Assembly (NCBI GenBank): GCA_035540915.1
Contig: DATLFQ010000164.1
Coordinates: forward strand, 1 to 10,385
DNA from: DATLFQ01 sp035540915
GTDB taxonomy: Bacteria; Actinomycetota; Acidimicrobiia; Acidimicrobiales; GCA-2861595
DNA length: 10,385 nt
Direction: 5' to 3'
Position numbers and translations under genes: made by a program. The notes under the pieces were generated by a model. The model had not been told where the DNA came from. It ran no database searches and saw only the letters and a list, made by a program, of their open reading frames with translations. Shown here one piece after another: positions 1 to 6,284 of the stretch (positions are counted from its first letter, which is position 1; the number at the start of each line of letters is the position of its first letter).

Positions 1-123
1 CCGGCTACCCGCCAGAGGACCTGCTGCTCAAGCCGGGCTTCGTCGACGCCAACTTCTCCAGGGCGGCGAGGTTGGCGTCGACGAAGCCCGGCTTGAGCAG
101 CAGGTCCTCTGGCGGGTAGCCGG
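1..123. repeat. Perfect 53-bp inverted repeat (fold-back) at the left edge
   Basis: Bases 1-53 are the exact reverse complement of bases 71-123, with a 17-nt loop at 54-70. The right arm is natural nadE coding sequence on the minus strand, encoding GYPPEDLLLKPGFVDAN. The left arm is therefore a second, inverted copy of the same coding sequence and makes no sense as protein. A perfect copy ending exactly at the sequence edge and lying inside a conserved gene is typical of fold-back chimeras from multiple-displacement amplification, or of a contig-end assembly error. A real terminator or regulatory hairpin inside nadE is very unlikely. The inverted copy itself is certain; its artificial origin is inferred. 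Confidence 0.95.
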
Positions 124-265
124 TGGTGGCCAGCTCCGGGAACACCGCGACGTCCGCGCCGGCCGCCTCGGCCCGTTCGAGGGCGCCCAGCACGCAGGCT
201 GTGTTGCCGTCGAGGTCGCCCACCGTGGTGTTCAGCTGGCAGGCGGCGACCCGCACGAGTGGCAC
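5..265 (-). CDS. nadE: Glutamine-dependent NAD+ synthetase, N-terminal fragment (truncated by the fold-back)
   Basis: NadE makes NAD+ from nicotinic acid adenine dinucleotide, ATP and glutamine in the cytoplasm. Only the start of its N-terminal nitrilase-fold glutaminase domain is here. The protein opens VRVAACQLNTTVGDLDGN and continues with VFPELATTGYPPEDLL. E44 in FPEL matches the catalytic glutamate of the nitrilase Glu-Lys-Cys triad. The Lys and Cys, and the whole ATP-pyrophosphatase synthetase domain, are missing. From about residue 72 the reading frame (LASTKPGLSSRSSGG, then TAG) is translated from the inverted arm and is not genuine, so the real coding sequence ends near base 54-70. 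The start is a GTG at 263-265. It has no Shine-Dalgarno but does have a TACGCT box 8 nt upstream, which fits a leaderless transcript. The gene is head to head with glnE. The family call is firm; the C-terminus is an artefact. Confidence 0.8.
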   Translation of the reverse strand: MPLVRVAACQLNTTVGDLDGNTACVLGALERAEAAGADVAVFPELATTGYPPEDLLLKPGFVDANLAALEKLASTKPGLSSRSSGG

Positions 266-2991
266 GGCCGGTCAGCGTACCGAGGCGCCCGGAGCGGCCT
301 GCCAGACTCGAACCGGTGCCGACGCGCGCGAGCCGGGCGATACGGGAGGAGGCCGAGCGGTCGGCCGACCCCGCCGCGGTGGCGCTGGCCCTGGAGCAGC
401 TCGACGAGGCGTTCCCGGGCCGGCTCGGGGACGGCGGGCCGTTGCTCGACGCGGTGGTCGCCGTCACCGGCGCCAGCCGCTTCCTGACCCGCCTCCTGGT
501 GACGGATGCGGCCGCGCTGGGCGTCGTCGCCGACCTCGACATCCGGCCGCCCCGCCGGGCCGGGAGCCCGGACGAGCTGACCCGCTGGAAGCGCCTCGAG
601 CTGCTGCGGATCGCGGCCCGGGACCTGTCGGGGATCGACCGGTTGGAGGCGGTCGGCGCCGCGCTCGCCCGACTGGCCGACGACGTCCTGGACGCCGCAC
701 TCGTCCTCGCCGCGCCGGACGAAGTGGCCGCCCTGGCCGTCATCGGCATGGGCAAGCTGGGCGGCCGCGAGCTCAACTACGCCAGCGACATCGACGTGCT
801 CTTCGCCGGCACCGGCGACGCCCGCCCACTGCTGGCGCTGGCCCGCCGCTGCTTCCGGGTCGACGCCGCCCTGCGCCCCGAGGGCCGTGACGGCCCGCTG
901 GTGCGGACTTTGGCCTCCTACGAGGCGTACTGGGACCGCTGGGCCAGCCCGTGGGAGTTCCAGGCCCTGCTGAAGGCCCGGGCCGTGGCCGGGGACGGCG
1001 AGCTGGGCCGGGCGTTCCTCGACGCCGCCGGCGCCCGCGTGTGGGGGCGCCGGTTCGGGGCCGACGAGCTGCGCGAGCTTCGGGCCATGAAGGCCCGGGC
1101 CGAGGAGGAGCTGGCCCGCCGGGGTCTGCTGGCACGAGAGGTCAAGCGCGGCCACGGCGGCATCCGCGACATCGAGTTCGCCGTCCAGCTGCTGCAGTTG
1201 GTGCACGGCCGCCAGGACCCCGAGCTGCGTTCGCCCACCACGCTGGTGGCGCTGGCCGAGCTGGCCGCGTCGGGCTACGTCGGGCCGGCCGAGGCCGACG
1301 CCCTCGCGCAGGCCTACCGGTTCCTGCGCGAGGTCGAGCACCGGCTGCAACTGGTCGACGAGCAGCAGGTGCACGCGGTGCCGGCCGACCCGGTCGCCCG
1401 CGGGCGGCTGGCCCGGGTCATGGGCCACCGGGACAGCGCCGCCGGGACGGCGCTCGCGGCGTTCGACGCCGAGCTGCGCCGCCACCAGGCCACCGTGCGG
1501 TCGATCCACGAGCGGCTGTTCTTCCGGCCGCTGCTGGAGGCGTTCACCGGCGACGGCTCGGCCGGCCCGGTGATGGACACCGAGGCCGCCGCCGACCGCC
1601 TCACCGCGTTCGGCTTCGCCGACGCCGAGCGCACCCGCCAGGCGCTGGCCGAGTTGACCAGGGGCCTCACCCGCTCGTCGCGCCTCATGCAGCAGATGCT
1701 CCCGCTCCTGCTGGGCTGGCTGTCCGACGCGCCCGACCCCGACCTCGGCCTGCTGGGGTTGCGGGCGCTGGTCACCGGTCCCCACCGCGCCGCCAACATG
1801 GTCACCACCTTCCGGGACTCCGCCGAGGCAGCCCGGCGGCTGTGCGTGCTGCTGGCCACCAGCGCGAATCTGCGGACCGGGTTCGAGCACAATCCCGACC
1901 TCATTGCCGCGCTGGCTCGCGACGAGGACCTTCTCGTCGGTGCGGACACGGTGGCCCGCCGGGCCGAGGGCGTGCTTGCCTGGCGGACCGACCGGGCCGA
2001 GCGGCGGGCCGGGCTGCACCGCCTGGCGACCGCTGAGCGCGTGCGCATCGCCGCCGCCGACGTCCTCGGCCTCGCCCCGGTGGAAGTGACCGCGGCGTCG
2101 CTCAGCGCGCTGGCCGAGGCCGTGCTGTCGGCCGCGCTCGCCGTCGTCGAGCCGGCGGTCCCGTTCGCCGTCATCGCCATGGGCCGTTTCGGCGGGGCCG
2201 AGCTGTCCTACGCCAGCGACCTCGACGTGCTGTTCGTCTACGACGGCACCGGCCCGGCCGACTTCGCCGCCGCCGAGCAGGCGGCCGAGGCGCTCGTGCG
2301 CTTCGTGAATGGCACCACTCCGGCCGAGCGGATCTTCACCCTCGACGCCGACCTGCGCCCCGAGGGCCGGGGCGGGCCGCTGGCCCGCAGCCTCGACGGC
2401 TACCGGGCCTACCACCGACGGTGGGCCCAGACCTGGGAGCGACAGGCCCTGCTGCGGGCCCGGCCGGTGGCCGGCGACCCCGTTCTGTCGCAACGCTTTC
2501 TCGACGCCGCTCACGAGTGGGTGTGGGGCCGACCGCTGGGTGAGGAGGAGGTGCGCGAGATCCGGCGCATGAAGGCGCGGATCGAGCGCGAGCGCATCCC
2601 GGCCGGCGACGACCCGCAGTTCCACCTCAAGCTCGGCCGGGGCTCGCTGTCCGACGTGGAGTGGACCGCCCAGCTGCTGCAGCTGTGCCACGGCGTGGCC
2701 GCGCCCGGCACCATGGCGGCCCTGCACCGGCTCGTCACGGCCGGCGCCATGGCCGCCGACGACGCCGCCGTGCTGGCCGAGGCCTACCGGTTCTGCGAGC
2801 AGGTGCGCAACCGGTGGTACCTGGTGAAGGGGTCCCGCGGCGACGCCCTCCCCGCCCGGGCCGACCAGCTGGCCCGGCTGGCCCGGAGCTGCCAGACCAC
2901 GCCGGCGGGGCTGCGCGACGAGTACCGCCGGGTCACCCGCCGGGCCCGGGCCGTGATGGAGCGCCTCTTCTACGGCCGCGACGAACCCTGA
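259..2991 (+). CDS. glnE: Bifunctional glutamine synthetase adenylyltransferase/adenylyl-removing enzyme
   Basis: GlnE adds AMP to a tyrosine of glutamine synthetase to switch it off when nitrogen is plentiful, and removes it again. The 910-residue protein shows the duplicated nucleotidyltransferase architecture. The N-terminal (adenylyl-removing) half has GMGKLGGRELNYASDID with metal-binding D177 and D179, then LRPEGRDGPL, and KRGHGGIRDIEF at about 296-307. The C-terminal (adenylylating) half has AMGRFGGAELSYASDLD with D654 and D656, LRPEGRGGPL, and GRGSLSDVEW at about 793-802. All expected acidic residues are present in both halves, so both activities should be intact. The length is close to the 946 residues of the E. 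coli enzyme. The chosen GTG start at 259 overlaps the divergent nadE start by 7 bp. An in-frame GTG at 316 would remove the overlap and drop 19 Arg/Pro-rich residues; neither has a good ribosome site. The 3' end overlaps the convergent dehydrogenase by 22 bp. Confidence 0.95.
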   Translation: MARPVSVPRRPERPARLEPVPTRASRAIREEAERSADPAAVALALEQLDEAFPGRLGDGGPLLDAVVAVTGASRFLTRLLVTDAAALGVVADLDIRPPRRAGSPDELTRWKRLELLRIAARDLSGIDRLEAVGAALARLADDVLDAALVLAAPDEVAALAVIGMGKLGGRELNYASDIDVLFAGTGDARPLLALARRCFRVDAALRPEGRDGPLVRTLASYEAYWDRWASPWEFQALLKARAVAGDGELGRAFLDAAGARVWGRRFGADELRELRAMKARAEEELARRGLLAREVKRGHGGIRDIEFAVQLLQLVHGRQDPELRSPTTLVALAELAASGYVGPAEADALAQAYRFLREVEHRLQLVDEQQVHAVPADPVARGRLARVMGHRDSAAGTALAAFDAELRRHQATVRSIHERLFFRPLLEAFTGDGSAGPVMDTEAAADRLTAFGFADAERTRQALAELTRGLTRSSRLMQQMLPLLLGWLSDAPDPDLGLLGLRALVTGPHRAANMVTTFRDSAEAARRLCVLLATSANLRTGFEHNPDLIAALARDEDLLVGADTVARRAEGVLAWRTDRAERRAGLHRLATAERVRIAAADVLGLAPVEVTAASLSALAEAVLSAALAVVEPAVPFAVIAMGRFGGAELSYASDLDVLFVYDGTGPADFAAAEQAAEALVRFVNGTTPAERIFTLDADLRPEGRGGPLARSLDGYRAYHRRWAQTWERQALLRARPVAGDPVLSQRFLDAAHEWVWGRPLGEEEVREIRRMKARIERERIPAGDDPQFHLKLGRGSLSDVEWTAQLLQLCHGVAAPGTMAALHRLVTAGAMAADDAAVLAEAYRFCEQVRNRWYLVKGSRGDALPARADQLARLARSCQTTPAGLRDEYRRVTRRARAVMERLFYGRDEP
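274..279 (-). promoter_or_regulatory. Candidate -10 box for a leaderless nadE transcript
   Basis: The minus strand reads TACGCT here, matching the actinobacterial TANNNT -10 pattern. Eight bases separate it from the nadE GTG, so the transcription start would fall at or within 1-2 nt of the start codon. No clear -35 hexamer is seen 16-18 nt upstream, and there is no Shine-Dalgarno. A TANNNT match occurs often by chance, so the call rests mainly on its position. Confidence 0.35.
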
Positions 2992-3881
2992 CCGGCGGAC
3001 GCTCGGAACGCCTCCACCAGCGCGCTCATGTCGTCGTCGGCGTGGCTGCCGAGCGCCGCCTCGATCAGCTGCCCGATCGCCGGCGCCACCCGAAGCGCCA
3101 GGCCCTGGCGGGCGGCGGCGCCACTGGCGAGCAGCACGTCCTTGCCCAACCAGCGCAAGGGAAACTGCGCCGGGTACGAGCGGTCCAGCATCATCGTGCC
3201 CTTCTCCCGGACGTAGGGCGCGCCGACCGCGGTGCCCTCCACGACGTCCAAGAAATCCGCCGGGTCGACGTCGATGGCCTCGGCCAGGGCGATGGACTCG
3301 GCCAGCCCGCCGACCAGGGCGGCGATCCAGGTGTTCACCACCAGCTTCATCCGCGTGCCGGCGCCGATCTCGCCCAGCCAGAACAGCCGCGAGCCGACCA
3401 CCTCGAACACCGGCTCGGCCCGCGGCCGGAGGTGTCCCGGGCCCGAGGCCAGCACGGTCAGCTTCCCCTCCTCGGCCGGCCGCCTGGTGCCGAGGACCGG
3501 CGCGTCGACGAAGTCGGCCCCGGCGCCGCGGGCCATGGCCGCCAGCGCCGCAGTGGCATCGGGGCCGACGGTCGCCATCTGCAGCCACAGCGCGCCGGGG
3601 GCCGCCCGGCCGAGTGCGCCGCCCATCACGTCCTCGGTGGCCGGGCCGTCGGCCAGCATGGTGACCACGAGATCGGCGGCCGCCACGGCGTCCGCTGCGG
3701 TCGGGGCCACCCGGGCGCCCAGCGGCACCAACGCGTCGGCCTTGGCCCGGTCACGGTTCCAGGCCACCACGGGGGAGCCGTGGTCCAGGAGGCGGGCCGC
3801 CATGGCCCCGCCCATGATGCCCGTGCCGAGGACGGCGATGGTCGGCTGCTCCGCGGCGGCGAGGCTCCGGCTGTCCGTCAT
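2970..3881 (-). CDS. NAD(P)-dependent beta-hydroxyacid dehydrogenase, GLYR/succinic-semialdehyde-reductase-like
   Basis: A 303-residue cytoplasmic oxidoreductase of the 3-hydroxyisobutyrate dehydrogenase/6-phosphogluconate dehydrogenase superfamily. The Rossmann motif IAVLGTGIMG is at 15-24. N43-R44 after the second strand (WNRDRAK) resembles the NADP-binding pattern of the family. The substrate motif DAPVLGTRRPAEEGKL spans 126-141, and GAGTRMKLVVN carries the likely catalytic K179 and the partner N183. The G-T/S-R/K-R/K-PAE-G version of the substrate motif is the one I recall from plant and bacterial glyoxylate/succinic semialdehyde reductases (GLYR), so reduction of a small aldehyde acid is a reasonable guess; the substrate is not proven. 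Length is normal. The ATG at 3879-3881 has only a weak ribosome site. It begins 28 nt after the propeller gene stops and may be translated from the same transcript. Its TAG lies inside the glnE 3' end, on the opposite strand. Confidence 0.9.
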   Translation of the reverse strand: MTDSRSLAAAEQPTIAVLGTGIMGGAMAARLLDHGSPVVAWNRDRAKADALVPLGARVAPTAADAVAAADLVVTMLADGPATEDVMGGALGRAAPGALWLQMATVGPDATAALAAMARGAGADFVDAPVLGTRRPAEEGKLTVLASGPGHLRPRAEPVFEVVGSRLFWLGEIGAGTRMKLVVNTWIAALVGGLAESIALAEAIDVDPADFLDVVEGTAVGAPYVREKGTMMLDRSYPAQFPLRWLGKDVLLASGAAARQGLALRVAPAIGQLIEAALGSHADDDMSALVEAFRASAGQGSSRP

Positions 3882-3909
3882 CCGGGGCGGCTGGTGCCGT
3901 CGCCGCCGG

Positions 3910-6258
3910 TCACGAGGCCGGTGCGTCGCAACCCACCACCGGGCTGCGCAGGGTGCGGCCGCCCATCGACCCCTGGAACGTCGCGGTCCCGAAGGCGAAG
4001 ACGCCCCCGTCGCGTGCGCACAGCCAGTAGCCACGACCTCCTGCGGCCGGAGCCATGCCGGTGACCGGCGAGGCCAGCCGGATGGCGCCCGTCGAGCCGT
4101 GGAAGCGGGCGTCGCCGAAGGCGAAGACGCCGCCGTCGGACGCCACCAGCCAGTAGCCGTTGCCCGACGGCGAGCGGTCGATGCCGACGATCGGCCGGGC
4201 CAGCCGCAGCGCTCCGGTCGAGCCGTGGAACCGCGCGTCGCCGAACGGGAAGACCCCGCCGTCGGCAGCCGCGAGCCAGTAGCCCTGGCCGGTCGGCGTG
4301 GCCCGCATCCCCACCACGGGTTGGGCGAGCGGCCGGCCAGCAGTGGAGCCGAGGGCCGGCGCATCGCCGAAGGCGATGACGGCGCCGTCCGCACCGACCA
4401 GCCAGTAGCCCCTGCCGCTGGGCGTGTACTCGATCCCGACGATCGGGCGAGGCGGCGGCGTGGCGGCCGGCGACCCCAGGAAGGGTGCCCCGCCGAAGGC
4501 GAAGACCCCACCGTCAGCGGCCACCAGGGCGTAGCCGGATCCCGCTGCCGGCGGTGGGAGCGGTCCCGGGGCCACGCTGCGGAAGATGTACAGGCGACCC
4601 TCGCGGAAGACCGTGTCGGTGAAGAACCCCGACGTCACGGCGAAGTCGATGTAGCCGTCGTTGTTCAGGTCGCCCAGCTGTGCGACGCCCTGGCCGAAGC
4701 CGCTGTTGGTGGTCTGGTCGGGATCGGCGAACGACCGCACCACCCGCTCGCTGGCCGGGCTGAACACGTGGACGTCGCCCAGGAACTGGTTGTCGGCGTC
4801 GCCGGTCTGCCAGGGCCCGGCGTTGCCGATCAGCACCTCGTTGCGAGGGTCCCCGGCCACGTCGCCCAGGCCGGCGAAGGGGGCGCCGAAGTTCCCGCCC
4901 CGGTGCGGGGTCGGGTCGTCGAGGCGGCCGAGGGTGATGCCACTGGCCGATGCGCGGTAGTCGCCGTTGAGGATGTACGCGCGGCCCTGGTGGGTGAACT
5001 GCACGCCCTGGCCGACGGCGGCCACCAGGATGTCGGGGGCCACGGTGTTGCCGACGTCGCCGATGGCCGTCGACATGCTGCCGACGGTGTAGCCGAACAG
5101 GGTGCCGGCCTGCGGCTCGGGGTGCGCGTACATCTTCAGCACCGCGCCGGAAGCGCCGTCGAGCAGCCACACCACCCCGGCCGACGGGAAGCCGGGCGGG
5201 AACTCGGCCTGGTGCTCGGCGACGACGTAGTCCGGCCGGCCGTCACGGGTGGAGCTGCGGTTGGCCTCTGCGCACGTCGCCCCCGGGCCGGGGCTGCTGG
5301 TGCAGCGACCGATGTCGCCCACCGGCAGGATGGCGTGCCCGAAGCGGTCGTCGGGAGCGCCGCTCTGGGACATCGGGTTCTTGATCACCTGGGCCGTCTC
5401 GAGCACGGCGTTCGGGTCGCTGCCGGCGATGTCTTCGCCCCGGAAGACGTAGACCCGGCCGCTGCCCGGGCACGGGCCCGGCGTGCACGAGGGGTTGGTG
5501 GCCGGACCGGCCTCGTAGTAGGTGGGGTTGCCGACGACGAAGTCGGCCGCCCCGCCGCCGTCCAGGTCGCCGATCTTCACCGCCTCGGGCGCGTCCTCGG
5601 GGAAGGCGCTGGCCGGCGAGACGACCCCGCGGCCGAAGCCGAAGCTCTTGCCGCCTGGGAACTGGGCCGCCTCCGAGGCCCGATCGGCGGGGGGCATCTG
5701 GGCGCGCTTGAGGACGGCGCCGGTTGCGCCGTCGAAGACGTAGGCCCGCCCGAGATCGGGGGCCTCCAGGTCGACGCCGTAGGCGCCCACCACCACCTCC
5801 GGCACGCCGTCGCGCGGGCCGATGGGGTTGGCCGGGCACGTCTGGCTGACCTGCCCGCCGGCGCACGACCCCAGGTCGGCCAGCCGCGCCGGGTAGACGA
5901 AGTTGCCGCTCGTGGTGCCGGCGGCGGCCGGGTCGGGCAGGGTGAGCGTGCGGATGACCTGGCCGGTCGCGCCGCTCACGAGGTGGATGGAACCCGGGCC
6001 GTTGTACTGCGGGACCAGGAGGTCGTCCTCGCCGTCGCGGTCCAGGTCGCCCCCGTTCACGATCCCGAGCCAGCCGAGCTGGCCGCCCTGTGCGGGAGTC
6101 GGGCTGCCCACCCGCTGCACCTCGTAGCTGGGCGCCAGCTCGAGGCGGGCGGCCTGGGCCGAGGCCACCTGCCGTGGTCCCGGCGCCGCCGACGCCGCGA
6201 GGACCGCGAGCGTCCAGGCGACACCGGTTGCGCGCCGCGTACACCGGTGCATGGTCAT
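3910..6258 (-). CDS. Secreted FG-GAP (integrin-alpha-like) beta-propeller protein with five C-terminal 42-residue repeats
   Basis: A 782-residue exported protein. Residues 1-36 form a Sec signal peptide: MHRCTRRA, a hydrophobic stretch, then ASAQA. Seven FG-GAP-type units follow, with cores near residues 70 (GDLDRDGEDDLL), 127, 230 (GDLDGGGAADFVV), 314, 400, 465 and 529 (GDLNNDGYIDFAV). Seven is the number needed for one closed integrin-alpha-like propeller. The first and last units keep Asp-rich calcium loops; the middle ones are degenerate. From residue 575 to the end are five repeats of the pattern GYWLVASDGGVFAFGDARFHGS. Outside the signal peptide there are exactly eight cysteines in four close pairs (132/141, 258/263, 319/329, 747/777), which suggests disulfides outside the cell. 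No membrane anchor or sorting signal is seen. The start is set by GGAGGA 7 nt upstream of the ATG at 6258. It sits 26 nt behind the TIG-protein gene. Adhesion or surface scaffolding is inferred; the true function is unknown. Confidence 0.88.
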   Translation of the reverse strand: MTMHRCTRRATGVAWTLAVLAASAAPGPRQVASAQAARLELAPSYEVQRVGSPTPAQGGQLGWLGIVNGGDLDRDGEDDLLVPQYNGPGSIHLVSGATGQVIRTLTLPDPAAAGTTSGNFVYPARLADLGSCAGGQVSQTCPANPIGPRDGVPEVVVGAYGVDLEAPDLGRAYVFDGATGAVLKRAQMPPADRASEAAQFPGGKSFGFGRGVVSPASAFPEDAPEAVKIGDLDGGGAADFVVGNPTYYEAGPATNPSCTPGPCPGSGRVYVFRGEDIAGSDPNAVLETAQVIKNPMSQSGAPDDRFGHAILPVGDIGRCTSSPGPGATCAEANRSSTRDGRPDYVVAEHQAEFPPGFPSAGVVWLLDGASGAVLKMYAHPEPQAGTLFGYTVGSMSTAIGDVGNTVAPDILVAAVGQGVQFTHQGRAYILNGDYRASASGITLGRLDDPTPHRGGNFGAPFAGLGDVAGDPRNEVLIGNAGPWQTGDADNQFLGDVHVFSPASERVVRSFADPDQTTNSGFGQGVAQLGDLNNDGYIDFAVTSGFFTDTVFREGRLYIFRSVAPGPLPPPAAGSGYALVAADGGVFAFGGAPFLGSPAATPPPRPIVGIEYTPSGRGYWLVGADGAVIAFGDAPALGSTAGRPLAQPVVGMRATPTGQGYWLAAADGGVFPFGDARFHGSTGALRLARPIVGIDRSPSGNGYWLVASDGGVFAFGDARFHGSTGAIRLASPVTGMAPAAGGRGYWLCARDGGVFAFGTATFQGSMGGRTLRSPVVGCDAPAS
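3913..4536 (-). repeat. Five tandem 126-bp repeats coding 42-residue GYW..DGG.FAFGDA..GS units
   Basis: The Gly codon opening each unit has its first base at 4536, 4410, 4284, 4158 and 4032, an exact 126-bp spacing with no indels; the last unit is 40 residues. Each unit runs GYW-L, DGG-FAFG-A, F-GS, then a variable strand ending in a P(I/V)VG-type motif and a PSGRG-like turn. Unit 1 has GYA in place of GYW, unit 2 has DGAVIAFG, and units 3 and 4 are the most alike, including FHGSTGA in both. I recall such repeats in many exported Acidimicrobiia proteins. The number and length of units resemble the five-bladed propeller of tachylectin-2 (about 47 residues per blade), but that is a structural guess. 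Confidence 0.93.
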
Positions 6259-6265
6259 GGGTTCG

Positions 6266-6271
6266 TCCTCC
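6266..6271 (-). promoter_or_regulatory. Ribosome binding site of the FG-GAP protein gene
   Basis: The minus strand reads GGAGGA, 7 nt upstream of the ATG at 6256-6258. A second in-frame ATG at 6250-6252 would be 13 nt away, so this site decides for the first ATG. It lies in the 26-nt gap after the TIG gene's stop codon, which supports co-transcription. Confidence 0.75.
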
Positions 6272-6284
6272 GGGTGGCTCGCGG

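Noticed and set aside
1..70. Programmed frameshift or regulatory hairpin in nadE
   Set aside because: The left arm is an exact inverted duplicate ending at the sequence edge, and the frame after it encodes nonsense. An artefact explains it more simply.
232..3588. 1118-codon open frame on the minus strand opposite glnE
   Set aside because: It is antisense to glnE, which carries all family motifs. Its translation is Arg/Gly/Gln-rich low-complexity sequence with no domain. Long shadow frames are expected when third positions are nearly all G or C.
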